DNA of 64,000 nt from Clostridia bacterium. Lineage in GTDB: Bacteria > Bacillota > Clostridia > TANB77 > CAG-508. The stretch lies in contig JAFSBT010000008.1 in NCBI GenBank assembly GCA_017437145.1, positions 124,001 to 188,000 of the forward strand, written 5' to 3'. Under the pieces are notes generated by a model. That model was not told the origin of the DNA. It ran no database searches and worked only from the letters and a program-made list of their open reading frames with translations. Of this stretch, positions 43,405 through 52,870 are shown piece by piece. Numbering within the stretch: the stretch's first letter is position 1; every line of letters starts with the position of its first letter. The translations under genes and the position numbers were made by a program.

Positions 43405-43519
43405 TGAATTTATTTTATTTGTGCTATATATCTTTTTTCATATTATATTCATTTTAAAACATTTGTTTGTTTGCGTCAAGTACTTTTTGGCAAATTTTGT
43501 AAATACTATACAAAAGAAA

Positions 43520-43540
43520 AACCCCGGATTTCTCCGGGGT
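43520..43540 (-). terminator. Terminator of 86-residue cassette gene
   Basis: ACCCCGGA pairs with TCCGGGGT, followed on the minus strand by TTTTTCTTTT. Confidence 0.85.
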
Positions 43541-43559
43541 GGGATGGTGTGCATAATTT

Positions 43560-43820
43560 TTATTCGTAATGCCAATAGCCATCCACTTTGTTTAATTTCA
43601 TGTAGGCTGTAACCTTATCGAAGTCCTCTTTTGACTTTACGTAAGGAATACCGCCTGCAACGCCGGTACTTATACCTAAGGTTTCCGCCACATTTGCAGC
43701 TTTAGTCATCTGGCATAAATCACCCTTAAAATAAAAAACCTTTTCTTCAGGTGCCGGCGAATTAGCTTCACGTAACAAGTCCACAATTGTTCTCGATGTG
43801 GTCATTGTTCCTGCAGCCAT
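43560..43820 (-). CDS. Hypothetical protein (higher-GC cassette)
   Basis: 86 residues from ATG 43820, 8 bases after AAAGGAG; longer starts run into the leader. Family not recognised. Begins 'MAAGTMTTSRTIVDLLREAN', with 'VFYFKGDLCQMTKAANVAET' and 'VAGGIPYVKSKEDFDKVTAY' later; soluble, mixed fold. GC-richer than neighbours. A GGC-AATA-GCC hairpin precedes the ribosome site. Confidence 0.65.
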   Translation of the reverse strand: MAAGTMTTSRTIVDLLREANSPAPEEKVFYFKGDLCQMTKAANVAETLGISTGVAGGIPYVKSKEDFDKVTAYMKLNKVDGYWHYE

Positions 43821-43861
43821 CTTAACACTCCTTTCGGCTATTGCCAAAAATTTATAAATAT

Positions 43862-43890
43862 ATTTTAGCATAATTTTACATAAATAGCAA
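43862..43890 (-). promoter_or_regulatory. Cassette-type promoter (86-residue gene)
   Basis: Minus strand TTGCTA (43885-43890), 17-base spacer TTTATGTAAAATTATGC, TAAAAT (43862-43867). Confidence 0.7.
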
Positions 43891-43920
43891 TGTTTGTAAC
43901 AAATTAAAATTACATATTAA

Positions 43921-43945
43921 CGGGCGAACACAGTTCGCCCCTACA
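43921..43945. repeat. CCCCTAC palindromic repeat, copy 7
   Basis: CGGGCGAACACAGTTCGCCC then CTACA. Inner hairpin CGAACACAGTTCG as in copy 2. Confidence 0.85.
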
Positions 43946-43981
43946 CAAAATTAATCTTAAAATTAATTGTATTATAAAATC

Positions 43982-44548
43982 CTAGAAATGAATTACTCCC
44001 AAATGTTCCAATAGAATTTTTAATCCTAATAAAATTAAAATTATTCCTCCTGCAATTTCTGCTTTCCTTTCATATTTACTTCCAAATTTATTTCCTATTT
44101 TCACTCCTAGCATTGATAAAACAAATGTAATTGCTCCTATTGTAGAAAAAGCTAAAACTATATTTGTTCTTAAAAATGCAAATGTTATTCCTACTGCTAA
44201 TGCATCTATACTTGTTGCAATTGCTAAAACTATCATCGTTTTAAAATTCACACTATCATCAGGGCATTCATCTTCTTTGCTAAATGCTTCTTTTAACATA
44301 TTTGCACCAATAGCACCTAATAAGATAAATGCTATCCAATGATCTACTTTTACTACTAAATCTTCAAAATGTACACCTAAAAAATATCCTATTATTGGCA
44401 TTCCTGCTTGAAATATTCCGAAATAAAGTCCAACAATAATTGCCTTTTTCCAGCTCATTTTTTTCATAGATAAGCCTTTACATACTGAAACTGCAAAAGC
44501 ATCCATCGCAAGTCCTATACTAATTAATATAATTTCTATAACTCCCAT
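43982..44548 (-). CDS. mntP: Manganese efflux pump MntP
   Basis: 188 residues, six membrane helices in two DUF204 repeats. Each repeat opens with the metal-path motif: '[20 protein letters not shown]' in the first, '[16 protein letters not shown]' in the second. Exports Mn2+ from the cytoplasm; in many bacteria mntP is preceded by a manganese riboswitch, which I do not see here. ATG start after AGGAAA. Confidence 0.92.
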   Translation of the reverse strand: MGVIEIILISIGLAMDAFAVSVCKGLSMKKMSWKKAIIVGLYFGIFQAGMPIIGYFLGVHFEDLVVKVDHWIAFILLGAIGANMLKEAFSKEDECPDDSVNFKTMIVLAIATSIDALAVGITFAFLRTNIVLAFSTIGAITFVLSMLGVKIGNKFGSKYERKAEIAGGIILILLGLKILLEHLGVIHF

Positions 44549-44563
44549 TTTATTTGTTTCCTT

Positions 44564-44596
44564 TATTATTCACTATTCACTAAGCGAAGCGCTGTG
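44564..44596. repeat. AT-rich repeat fragment
   Basis: TATTATTCACTATTCACTAA followed by GCGAAGCGC. Related to the large inverted repeat at 30142-30250. Confidence 0.55.
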
Positions 44597-44597
44597 T

Positions 44598-46496
44598 TTA
44601 TTCTAACTCAAATGCTCCTGTGTATAGTTGATAGTATTTTCCTTTCTGTTCTATTAAAAAGTCGTGTTCTCCTCTTTCTATTATTCGACCATTTTCTAAT
44701 ACCATTATAGCTTTTGAATTTCTTACTGTTGATAGTCTGTGTGCTATTACAAATACAGTTCTTCCTTCCATTAGCTTATCCATTCCATCTTGTACGATTT
44801 TTTCCGTTCTAGTATCTATAGAAGATGTTGCTTCATCTAATATCATTACTGGCGGGTCTGCTACTGCCGCTCTTGCTATTGATAATAATTGTCTTTGTCC
44901 TTGTGATAATCTATCCCCATTTGATTCTAAAAATGTATCATATCCGTCTGGTAATCTCATTATAAAGTCATGTGCATTTGCTGTTTTTGCTGCTTGAATT
45001 ATTTCCTCATCTGTTGCATCTAATTTTCCATATCTTATATTGTCTTTTATTGTTCCAGTAAATAAGTTTGTATCCTGTAAAACCATTCCTAGAGAACGCC
45101 TTAGGTCATCTTTCTTTATTTTATTTATATTTATTCCGTCATATCTTATTTTTCCATCTTCAATATCATAAAATCTATTTATTAAATTTGTTATTGTTGT
45201 TTTTCCAGCTCCAGTTGCACCTACAAATGCTATTTTTTGTCCTGGTTTTGCATATAAACTTACATCATGTAAAACTATTTTTTCTGGTTCATAACCAAAA
45301 TCAACATTGTGCATTTCTATATGTCCTTTTAATTCTTCATAAGTTAATGTTCCATCATGATGTGGATGTTTCCAAGCCCATATTCCTGTTTTTTCCTTAG
45401 TTTCTGTTAATTTACCATCAACATATTTTGCATTTACTAATGTAACATATCCTTCATCAAATTCTGGTTCTTGGTCCATTAATTCAAAAATTCTTGAAGC
45501 TCCTGCTAATGCCATTATTATAGAATTCATTTGTTGAGATATTTGAGAAATTGGCATTCCAAAGCTTTTAGATAATTGTATAAAAGAAGAAATTACTCCT
45601 ATACTTAATCCCCACATTCCATTTATATATAAAATTCCACCAATCGTTGCAACTACTATGTATTGAAGATTACCTAAATTCCCCATTATAGGCATTAATA
45701 TATTTGCAAATCCTGTTGCTTTTTTAGAATTGTGGCATAATTCTTCATTTAATTTGTCAAAATCTTTTTTTGCTTCTTCTTCATGGCAAAATACTTTAAT
45801 TACCTTTTGACCATCTATCATCTCTTCTATATATCCATTTACTTTTCCTATTGATTCTTGTTGTTTTATAAAATATTTTGCACTATTACCTGCAACAAAT
45901 TTTACTACTTGTAACATCATAAAAGTAAATCCAAAAACTACTAGTGTTAAATAAATGTTTAGGTATATCATTGCACTTACAACTGCAACTATAGTAAATG
46001 TTGATGATATTATATTAGGTACACTTTGTGATATCATGTGCATTAATGCATCTGTGTCATTTGTATAATGACTCATAATATCTCCGTTTGTGTTTGTATC
46101 AAAATATTTTATTGGAAATGTTTGCATTTTATTAAACATTTCATCTCTAATTTCCTTTAAAACTCCTTGTGAAATATTAACCATTAATCTGTTATATATA
46201 AAAGATGCTAATATTCCTATTAAATATACTACTCCCATTGTTATAATTACTTTTATTAATCCTGTAAAAACCGGATTAGGATCTTCCAACATTGGTGTAA
46301 TATAATCATCAACAAGAATTTGTAAAAACAATGCACTAGCTACACTAGCTAAAGAACTTAATATTATACATATTACAACTATTATAAGTGTAAACTTATG
46401 ATTTTTAGTTATATATTTTAACAACCTTTTTATTGTATTTTTATTAATTTTCATTTTTGGAGATACGGATTTTTGTTCTTTTTTATTAAACTTCAT
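44598..46496 (-). CDS. ABC exporter half-transporter, subunit 2 (long)
   Basis: 632 residues. Six-helix membrane domain (about 35-340), then an ATPase with Walker A 'VGATGAGKTTITNLI', 'MVLQDTNLFTGTI' (Q-loop), signature 'RLSQGQRQLLSIARAAVADP', Walker B 'VMILDEATSSID' and 'IAHRLSTV'. A 50-residue insert precedes the ATPase ('KTGIWAWKHPHHDGTLTYEE'), as often in the longer subunit of heterodimeric exporters of the YheI/YheH-LmrCD type. Overlaps the upstream partner by 11 bases. Confidence 0.93.
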   Translation of the reverse strand: MKFNKKEQKSVSPKMKINKNTIKRLLKYITKNHKFTLIIVVICIILSSLASVASALFLQILVDDYITPMLEDPNPVFTGLIKVIITMGVVYLIGILASFIYNRLMVNISQGVLKEIRDEMFNKMQTFPIKYFDTNTNGDIMSHYTNDTDALMHMISQSVPNIISSTFTIVAVVSAMIYLNIYLTLVVFGFTFMMLQVVKFVAGNSAKYFIKQQESIGKVNGYIEEMIDGQKVIKVFCHEEEAKKDFDKLNEELCHNSKKATGFANILMPIMGNLGNLQYIVVATIGGILYINGMWGLSIGVISSFIQLSKSFGMPISQISQQMNSIIMALAGASRIFELMDQEPEFDEGYVTLVNAKYVDGKLTETKEKTGIWAWKHPHHDGTLTYEELKGHIEMHNVDFGYEPEKIVLHDVSLYAKPGQKIAFVGATGAGKTTITNLINRFYDIEDGKIRYDGININKIKKDDLRRSLGMVLQDTNLFTGTIKDNIRYGKLDATDEEIIQAAKTANAHDFIMRLPDGYDTFLESNGDRLSQGQRQLLSIARAAVADPPVMILDEATSSIDTRTEKIVQDGMDKLMEGRTVFVIAHRLSTVRNSKAIMVLENGRIIERGEHDFLIEQKGKYYQLYTGAFELE

Positions 46497-48222
46497 CTGT
46501 CATACCTCCTTTGTTTTGAGAATAATAAACTTCTTTATAAATTTCATTTTCTTTTAATAATTGTTCATGTGTTCCAACTGCATTTATTTTTCCATTATCC
46601 ATAACAATTATTTTGTCCGCATCTTCTATTGAAGATATTCTTTGCGCAATTATAAATTTTGTTGTATTAGGAATTTCTTCTTTAAATGCTTTTCTAATTA
46701 AGCTATCTGTTTTTGTATCAACTGCACTAGTAGAATCATCTAAAATTAGTATTTTTGGTTTTTTAAGTAAAGCTCTTGCAATACATAAACGTTGCTTTTG
46801 TCCACCTGATACATTAGTTCCACCTTGTTCTATATATGTATCATATTTATTCGGAAATTGATTAATAAATTCATCAGCTTGTGCTAATTTACAAACTCTT
46901 ACAATCTCTTCATCTGTCGCTTCCTTGTTACCCCAGCGTAAATTCTCTTTTATTGTTCCTGAAAATAATACATTTTTTTGTAAAACCATAGAAACTTCAT
47001 TTCTTAAAGATTCTATATCATATTGTTTTACATTATTTCCACCTACTAAAACTTCTCCTGTTGTTGTATCATATAATCTAGGTATTAACTGTACTAATGT
47101 AGTTTTAGAACTACCTGTTCCTCCTATAATTCCTACAGTTTCTCCACTTTCTATTTTTAAATTCACGTCTTTCAAACATATTTTATTTTCGTCATTAACA
47201 TAGCTGAAATTAACATTTTTAAATTCTACATCTCCAGTTTCAACTTTATAGATTGGATTTTCATGGTTATGTATATCACTTTCTTCATTAAGAACCTCTA
47301 CAATTCTTTCAGCAGAAGCCTTAGACATTATTATCATTACAAATGTCATAGATAACATCATTAAACTTATTAAAATTTGCGTTGAATACGAAATAACACT
47401 TGTTAATTCTCCTGTTGTCATGTCCCCAGCTATTATAAATTTTGTACTAAACCATGATAACAGTAGTATTCCACCATACATAGCAAATTGCATTAAAGGT
47501 GCATTTAAAGCAACTGTTTTTTCTGCTTTTGAAAATAGTTTATAAATTGTATTTGAAACCTTATTAAATTTTTCATTTTCTTCATCTTCTAATACATAAG
47601 ATTTTACAACTCTAATTCCTCTAACATTTTCTTGTACTACATTATTTAAATTATCATATGTTTTAAAAACTTTTTCAAAAATTGGAAAAGCCTTTATTGC
47701 AATCAAAGTTAAACCTATTACAAGTACCGGTACTATAGCTAAATATACTAACGCTAATTTACTATTTATTCCTATTACCATTGTTAAAGCAAAAATTATC
47801 ATAAGAGGTGCTCTTATTGCAATTCTAGTTAGCATTTGAAATGAATTTTGAACATTTGTTACATCTGTTGTAAGTCTTGTTACCAAACTTGATGTAGAAA
47901 ATTTATCTATATTTGCAAAAGAATAATTTTGGATTCTATAATACATATCTTTTCTTAAATTTTTAGCAAAACCTGTAGAAGCTTTAGCTGCAGTTTTACC
48001 ATGTAATACTCCCAAAGCTAATGCTGTTAATGCTGTTGCACTAAGTATTATTCCTATTTTCCAAATATAGCCTATATTTCTGGCCTCTATTCCATTATCT
48101 ATTAGTTTTGCTACTAGAAATGGAATAAGTATCTCTATAACAACATCAATTGCAACAATTATTGGTGTTGCAATTGCATATTTTTTATATTCTCTTACTG
48201 ATTTTAATAATTTTTTTATCAT
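46486..48222 (-). CDS. ABC exporter half-transporter, subunit 1
   Basis: 578 residues. Six membrane helices, then Walker A 'IGGTGSSKTTLVQLI' with Ser in place of the usual Gly before Lys, Q-loop 'MVLQKNVLFSGTI', signature 'NVSGGQKQRLCIARALLKKP', Walker B 'ILILDDSTSAVD' with Asp replacing the catalytic Glu. That replacement marks the degenerate-site half of a heterodimeric multidrug-type exporter. Its partner overlaps downstream. Exports drugs, lipids or peptides; substrate unknown. Confidence 0.93.
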   Translation of the reverse strand: MIKKLLKSVREYKKYAIATPIIVAIDVVIEILIPFLVAKLIDNGIEARNIGYIWKIGIILSATALTALALGVLHGKTAAKASTGFAKNLRKDMYYRIQNYSFANIDKFSTSSLVTRLTTDVTNVQNSFQMLTRIAIRAPLMIIFALTMVIGINSKLALVYLAIVPVLVIGLTLIAIKAFPIFEKVFKTYDNLNNVVQENVRGIRVVKSYVLEDEENEKFNKVSNTIYKLFSKAEKTVALNAPLMQFAMYGGILLLSWFSTKFIIAGDMTTGELTSVISYSTQILISLMMLSMTFVMIIMSKASAERIVEVLNEESDIHNHENPIYKVETGDVEFKNVNFSYVNDENKICLKDVNLKIESGETVGIIGGTGSSKTTLVQLIPRLYDTTTGEVLVGGNNVKQYDIESLRNEVSMVLQKNVLFSGTIKENLRWGNKEATDEEIVRVCKLAQADEFINQFPNKYDTYIEQGGTNVSGGQKQRLCIARALLKKPKILILDDSTSAVDTKTDSLIRKAFKEEIPNTTKFIIAQRISSIEDADKIIVMDNGKINAVGTHEQLLKENEIYKEVYYSQNKGGMTDEV

Positions 48223-48345
48223 AACATTGCGCTCCTTTTATATATGTCTTCCCTCTTATTTTTTATCATATATACATCAAAAAGTCAATGTAGTTTGGAG
48301 CGTTTTATAGTTAGATTTTCTTACGGAAAATAGAGTTTGGATATA

Positions 48346-48406
48346 TGTAGGGGCGAACTCCGTTCGCCCGCACTTCGGAGAACGGGCGATTAAAATCGCC
48401 CCTACA
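48346..48406. repeat. CCCCTAC palindromic repeat, copy 8 (compound)
   Basis: Opens GTAGGGGCGAACTCCGTTCG, has a middle GCACTTCGGAGAACGG, then a hairpin GGCGATTAAAATCGCC and CCTACA. Longest member, 61 bases. Confidence 0.85.
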
Positions 48407-48451
48407 TTATGCTTTAATTAATGTGCCATTAAGTATAAAAATTCCACAAAA

Positions 48452-48490
48452 AAACAACTCCTAGTTAGCATGGTTTTCTAGGAGTTGTTA
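48452..48490 (-). terminator. Terminator of 94-residue cassette gene
   Basis: AACAACTCCTAG pairs with CTAGGAGTTGTT around a 13-base loop, followed by T run on the minus strand. Confidence 0.85.
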
Positions 48491-48495
48491 CCGGT

Positions 48496-48780
48496 TTATT
48501 CACTTAATTTAAGAGTTTCAATCTTATAATCACGATTCTTCCAGTGATTTTCCATTTCTTGTGTAGAATCGTAACCCTTAGGCGGATATGGAAAAAGGTC
48601 AAGCTTGTAGCTGCAAGTCATCTCATAGTTTGCATTTTCTGTGCTAAAACAATATGTTGAAGTCCCTTCGCCTGCGCCAAACTCAATAGACGACCTTATT
48701 TGCCTAATAGAATCTTCTTTGATTTTAGATTCATCATTGAATTCTGTCTTCAAACGTTCATCAAGAATTTCTCTTAACAT
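48496..48780 (-). CDS. Hypothetical protein (higher-GC cassette)
   Basis: 94 residues from ATG 48780, after AAAGGTGAG. Not recognised. Starts 'MLREILDERLKTEFNDESKI', has 'SSIEFGAGEGTSTYCFSTEN' in the middle and is acidic overall; soluble with no signal peptide. GC-richer codons. Own cassette-type promoter and strong terminator. Confidence 0.65.
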   Translation of the reverse strand: MLREILDERLKTEFNDESKIKEDSIRQIRSSIEFGAGEGTSTYCFSTENANYEMTCSYKLDLFPYPPKGYDSTQEMENHWKNRDYKIETLKLSE

Positions 48781-48875
48781 TTTTCTCACCTTTCATAATT
48801 CTTATGTTTAATTCCATACATATTAAACATTGAAAAGATTTACTAAAAATACTTACTGGTATTTGCTAGAAAAGC

Positions 48876-48904
48876 ATTATATCATATTTACATAATTTTT
48901 ACAA
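48876..48904 (-). promoter_or_regulatory. Cassette-type promoter (94-residue gene)
   Basis: Minus strand TTGTAA (48899-48904), 17-base spacer with TTATGTAAA, TATGATATAAT (-10 at 48876-48881). Confidence 0.7.
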
Positions 48905-48950
48905 CTCCTCATGCTAATGTCACATGGATGATTTATTTTTAATTGTATTT

Positions 48951-48968
48951 GTAGGGGCGGGCCCTACA
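48951..48968. repeat. CCCCTAC palindromic repeat, copy 9 (minimal)
   Basis: GTAGGGGCGGGCCCTACA. The element has lost its inner hairpin and only the conserved ends remain. Confidence 0.7.
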
Positions 48969-48979
48969 CAAATTTCTAT

Positions 48980-49843
48980 TTATTTAAAACCTTTCCCATA
49001 CACTTCTCTTGCATTTGTGATAATTATAAATGCTTGTTTATCTATATCGCGTATAATTTTCATGATGTGTCTTACTTCCCCTCTTGATACTACACACATT
49101 AGAATTTCTTTATCCTCATTTTTATACATTCCTTTTCCATATAATGCTGTTGTCCCTCTTCGAATTTGCTTATTTATCCTTCTTGATATTTCTTGATTTT
49201 TTGGAGATATTATTAAAATCATTTTCGCAAAATCAATTCCCTCAAAAAACAAGTCTATTATCTTTCCCATGATATAAATTGTTATTGCTGAATACAAACC
49301 AATTTCTAACTCTTTAAAAAATAAAACATTAGCAGCAATGATAATAGTATCTAAAAATATTATTGTCATGCTTGTTCTAATCCATGGAAAAAATTTTCTG
49401 ATAATATGAGCAACAAGGTCTGTACCACCTGTTGAAGAGTTTGCTTTTAAAACTATTGCTGTTCCAATTCCAGTTATAATTCCTCCATATATACAAGCCA
49501 AAAATCTATCTTGCGTTAGCGCTCCAAACCTTTGAAATATATTTAAGAAAAATGATAAAAAAGCAGTCCCTATTAATGCATTGAAAAAAAACTTTCTTCC
49601 ATCTTTTATTAAAACAATTATAAAAAGTGGAACATTTAATAATAATGTAGTAGTTCCTACAGGGAATTCAAACAAGTAATACAAAATCGTACCAATACCA
49701 GAAAATCCTCCTGAAGATATTTGATTTGGAAGTAAAAATAAATCCACTGCAACTGCCATTAAAGCAGTACCTATTGCTATTTGTATTATTTGTAAAATAA
49801 TTTTTCTTAACTTTATTATCCTTTTTTTAGTTTTAAATTTCAT
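48980..49843 (-). CDS. YitT family membrane protein
   Basis: 287 residues. Five or six N-terminal membrane helices ('LFLLPNQISSGGFSGIGTIL' and 'SSTGGTDLVAHIIRKFFPWI' are the family landmarks) followed by the soluble DUF2179 domain ('RRINKQIRRGTTALYGKGMY', 'LMCVVSRGEVRHIMKIIRDI'). Family function is not settled. ATG start. Separated from the radical SAM gene by a terminator. Confidence 0.9.
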   Translation of the reverse strand: MKFKTKKRIIKLRKIILQIIQIAIGTALMAVAVDLFLLPNQISSGGFSGIGTILYYLFEFPVGTTTLLLNVPLFIIVLIKDGRKFFFNALIGTAFLSFFLNIFQRFGALTQDRFLACIYGGIITGIGTAIVLKANSSTGGTDLVAHIIRKFFPWIRTSMTIIFLDTIIIAANVLFFKELEIGLYSAITIYIMGKIIDLFFEGIDFAKMILIISPKNQEISRRINKQIRRGTTALYGKGMYKNEDKEILMCVVSRGEVRHIMKIIRDIDKQAFIIITNAREVYGKGFK

Positions 49844-49883
49844 AAAAAAGCACCCATTTATATTATGGATGCTTTTTACATTA
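49844..49883 (-). terminator. Terminator after radical SAM gene
   Basis: AAAAAGCATCC pairs with GGGTGCTTTTTT around an AT loop, in the 50 bases between two minus-strand genes. Confidence 0.75.
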
Positions 49884-49893
49884 TTTATTCTTT

Positions 49894-50949
49894 CTAGTCA
49901 TCTAAGAAGTCTTTGTATGTTTTTAAAATTTTCATTTCAAAGTTTCCTACTTTTATATTTTCACTTTGCTTAACTTTCACGTCAACATCATATAAATCTT
50001 TAAATCTATTTAAGTTATCTTTTTTATGTCCAACTACATTATTTACATCTACTGGATTAACTTCAATTTCTATTTCTTTTACTTTTGTGTTTACTTTTTT
50101 AATTTTCTCTAAAATGCTTTCATACCAAATTCTATCTTCAACAAGTTGTCCGAATGCTTCATGATATGGACCTGCAACAACTTCACTACTTGCATTTTTA
50201 GGATCAGATATTATATCTGTATTTTGAAGACCCATTCTTATAACTGTTATTTTTTTGCTGTTAAATAAATAGTATAATTCTTTGCATCTTTCAACTGCTT
50301 GTTCTAACGCTAAAGGTTCATATTCTTTATTCTTATATTCTTTTTCTAATTGTGTATTTTTTATAACAAGCACTGGGTACAATCTAACTATTTTTGGTTT
50401 TAATTTAATTAAATCTTTTGCTGTATTTAACTCATCAAGCCTTGTACTTTCTGGTAATCCAATCATCATTTGATGACCTAAGTCAAAATGATATCTTTTT
50501 ATTAGTTTAGAAGCTCTTTTTACATCTTCAAAAGTATGTCCTCTTCTACATCTTTTTAATATGTAATCATTTGTAGATTGAACACCAAGTTCTATAGTTT
50601 TCACTCCATATTTCTTTAAAAGTTTCAAAATATCTTTATCTATGTAATCAGGTCTTGTAGAAACTCTAATTGAATTTATCCTTTTATCTTTTATATATTC
50701 ATATGCAACACTTAATAATTCCTCTTGTTTTTCTTTTTCTATTCCTGTAAAACTACCACCAAAAAAAGCTACTTCTTTATATGCATTTTCATCTTTAAAA
50801 CTCTTTAAATAATCTTCAATTATGTCTCTTACTTCCATTTTAGTTACTTGTTTTGCTTGTCCACTAATACTCTTTTGATTGCAAAAAGTACAATCGTTTG
50901 GACATCCTAAATGTGGTATAAATATTGGTATTATATAATTATTTTGCAT
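49894..50949 (-). CDS. Radical SAM protein, Elp3-like
   Basis: 351 residues. 'HLGCPNDCTFCNQKSISGQA' holds the CxxxCxxC that binds the 4Fe-4S cluster. 'VAFFGGSFTGIEKEKQEELL' and 'IELGVQSTNDYILKRCRRGH' are shared with the Elp3/MiaB-type radical SAM barrel. 'LGHQMMIGLPEST' follows. No acetyltransferase half is present, unlike true Elp3. Likely tRNA or cofactor modification, unproven. Follows rnc by 11 bases. Confidence 0.87.
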   Translation of the reverse strand: MQNNYIIPIFIPHLGCPNDCTFCNQKSISGQAKQVTKMEVRDIIEDYLKSFKDENAYKEVAFFGGSFTGIEKEKQEELLSVAYEYIKDKRINSIRVSTRPDYIDKDILKLLKKYGVKTIELGVQSTNDYILKRCRRGHTFEDVKRASKLIKRYHFDLGHQMMIGLPESTRLDELNTAKDLIKLKPKIVRLYPVLVIKNTQLEKEYKNKEYEPLALEQAVERCKELYYLFNSKKITVIRMGLQNTDIISDPKNASSEVVAGPYHEAFGQLVEDRIWYESILEKIKKVNTKVKEIEIEVNPVDVNNVVGHKKDNLNRFKDLYDVDVKVKQSENIKVGNFEMKILKTYKDFLDD

Positions 50950-50960
50950 TTCTTTTCCTC

Positions 50961-51650
50961 CTATATTTTAACATCCTTTTTTAAATTTTCTAATGCAACT
51001 CTAGCTGCTTCCATTTCTGCAGCTTTCTTTGTTCCACCTTTACCCTTTGCAAGTTTTTTTCCATCACAGCTTACTTCTGCAATAAAAATTTTATTATGAT
51101 CAGGTCCTCTTTCTTCTACAAGCTCATATTTAATATCTACACTTCCATGAATTTGCAATTTTTCTTGTAAAACGGTTTTATAATCTTTTACACCTACATT
51201 TTTACTTGCAATTTCAATAGCCTGTCTTAAATTATTTATTATAAATTTCTTTGTTTGTTCTAGTCCTGAATCTATATAAATTGCTGCAATAACAGCTTCA
51301 ACACTATCTGCTAATATGGCTGGTTTGTTTCTTCCATTACTAGATTCTTCACTTTTTCCAAGATATAAGAAATCACTAAAATTATGCATTTTTGCTACTT
51401 CATATAGACTTTTTTCACACACAACTGTGGCCCTAACTTTAGTCATTTCTCCCTCTTTTAAATTTTTATAGTTTTCATATAGATAATTACTAACTACAAA
51501 TTCTAATATCGCATCTCCTAAAAATTCTAACTTCTCATTACTTTCTTGCTTTCTTTCATGTGCATATGATGTATGAGTTAAAGCAGTTTTTAATAATTTT
51601 AAATCGTTAAACTTATAACCAATGTTCTCTTCAAATATTTCTAGATTCAT
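50961..51650 (-). CDS. rnc: Ribonuclease III
   Basis: 229 residues. The RIIID signature 'NEKLEFLGDAILEFVVSNYL' holds the catalytic Glu and Asp; 'ADSVEAVIAAIYID' gives the second metal-site Asp/Glu. The C-terminal dsRNA-binding domain ('DYKTVLQEKLQIHGSVDIKY', 'KKLAKGKGGTKKAAEMEAAR') is complete. Processes rRNA and other double-stranded RNA. Confidence 0.97.
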   Translation of the reverse strand: MNLEIFEENIGYKFNDLKLLKTALTHTSYAHERKQESNEKLEFLGDAILEFVVSNYLYENYKNLKEGEMTKVRATVVCEKSLYEVAKMHNFSDFLYLGKSEESSNGRNKPAILADSVEAVIAAIYIDSGLEQTKKFIINNLRQAIEIASKNVGVKDYKTVLQEKLQIHGSVDIKYELVEERGPDHNKIFIAEVSCDGKKLAKGKGGTKKAAEMEAARVALENLKKDVKI

Positions 51651-51691
51651 TTTATCACCTCCATCTAGATTATGTTTTGCATTTTAGATTT

Positions 51692-51720
51692 TGTAGGGTC
51701 GAACTGTGTTCGCCCCTACA
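51692..51720. repeat. CCCCTAC palindromic repeat, copy 10
   Basis: TGTAGGGTCGAACTGTGTTC then GCCCCTACA. Inner hairpin CGAACTGTGTTCG, between rnc and murG. Confidence 0.85.
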
Positions 51721-51739
51721 AATTTTATAATTAATTACA

Positions 51740-52855
51740 TTATTTAACCAATTTCATTATCTCTTCATATATTTTATCTTCTACATTATCTATTGATGTT
51801 TTTTTTGCGTTTTCACCCATTTTAGATAATTTTTCTTTGTCTGCTATCATTGTTTCTATCATTTTATTTAGTTTATCATATGTCAAATCTTTATCCAAAA
51901 TAATTTCAGCTGCATCTGCTTTTTCTAATACTCTTGCATTATATTCTTGATGGTTTTCTGTTGCAAAAGGGAATGGAATAAATATTGCAGGTTTCCCTAA
52001 TTTAGATATTTCTGTTATTGTCATTGCTCCGCTTCTAGCAATAATAATATCTGATAAATTCATAATTTCTTCCATATTATATATATAAGGAAGAATTTTT
52101 ATTTTTTCTATTTTATTTATATTTATTGAATCCTCTTTTAGTATATCTTTTATAACATCATATTGTTTTGGCCCTGTTGCCCATATTATTTGATAATTTT
52201 CATTTAACTTGTTTCTTATTATTTCTATAAGTGCTGTATTTATAGATTTAGCACCTTGACTTCCACCAAATATTAAAACTACTGGCAAGTCATTTCTTAA
52301 ATCTAATTGTTTAATTAGCTCATCTTTTTGTTGTTTTGTAAAACGAATCTCTTTAACCTTAGTTGGAGTTCCTGTAACTATTATTTTTTTCGCTTTTGGT
52401 AATCTTTTTTTAGTATCTTCAAATCCAGCAAGAACTAAATCTGTTTTTTTACACAATAATTTTACTGCTGCTCCTGGGAACGCATTACTTTCATGTAAAA
52501 CTGTGGGGATATTTAAACTTTGTGCTGCTTTTAAGACAGGTCCACAAATATATCCACCTGTCCCTATAACTATATCTGGATTTAACTCCTTTACTATTTT
52601 TTTAGTATCTTTATATCCTTTTAAAGTTTTAAACATATTTTTTATATTTTGTATATTAATTGTTCTATTAATACCATAAGCTTCTATATTTTTCAAATCA
52701 TAACCTGCTTTTGGAACTAAATCATTTTCAAGCCCTCTATTAGTTCCTATAAAAGTAATTTGACAACTTTTATTATCTTTTTTTATTCTGTTTGCGATTG
52801 CAATCCCAGGATTTATATGTCCACCTGTTCCTGCAGCAGCAATAATTACTTTCAT
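51740..52855 (-). CDS. murG: UDP-GlcNAc:lipid I GlcNAc transferase MurG
   Basis: 371 residues from ATG 52855 after GGAGG. 'IAAAGTGGHINPGIAIANRI' is the N-terminal G-loop, 'VLHESNAFPGAAVKLLCKKT' the membrane-side helix, 'ILIFGGSQG'-type loop 'PVVLIFGGSQGAKSINTALI' the second G-loop, and 'IARSGAMTITEISKLGKPAI' plus 'PFATENHQEYNA' the UDP-GlcNAc site. Makes lipid II on the inner membrane face. In the division cluster after ftsW. Confidence 0.96.
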   Translation of the reverse strand: MKVIIAAAGTGGHINPGIAIANRIKKDNKSCQITFIGTNRGLENDLVPKAGYDLKNIEAYGINRTINIQNIKNMFKTLKGYKDTKKIVKELNPDIVIGTGGYICGPVLKAAQSLNIPTVLHESNAFPGAAVKLLCKKTDLVLAGFEDTKKRLPKAKKIIVTGTPTKVKEIRFTKQQKDELIKQLDLRNDLPVVLIFGGSQGAKSINTALIEIIRNKLNENYQIIWATGPKQYDVIKDILKEDSININKIEKIKILPYIYNMEEIMNLSDIIIARSGAMTITEISKLGKPAIFIPFPFATENHQEYNARVLEKADAAEIILDKDLTYDKLNKMIETMIADKEKLSKMGENAKKTSIDNVEDKIYEEIMKLVK

Positions 52856-52870
52856 GTTTACCTCCATGTT

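Noticed and set aside
43376..43612. Plus-strand frame starting MRSQFVTSS
   Set aside because: It merely translates the palindrome upstream of the ORF6N gene and then terminator sequence; no ribosome site.
43982..44600. Manganese riboswitch before mntP
   Set aside because: The short upstream gap shows only an AT-rich repeat piece and no recognisable yybP-ykoY fold.
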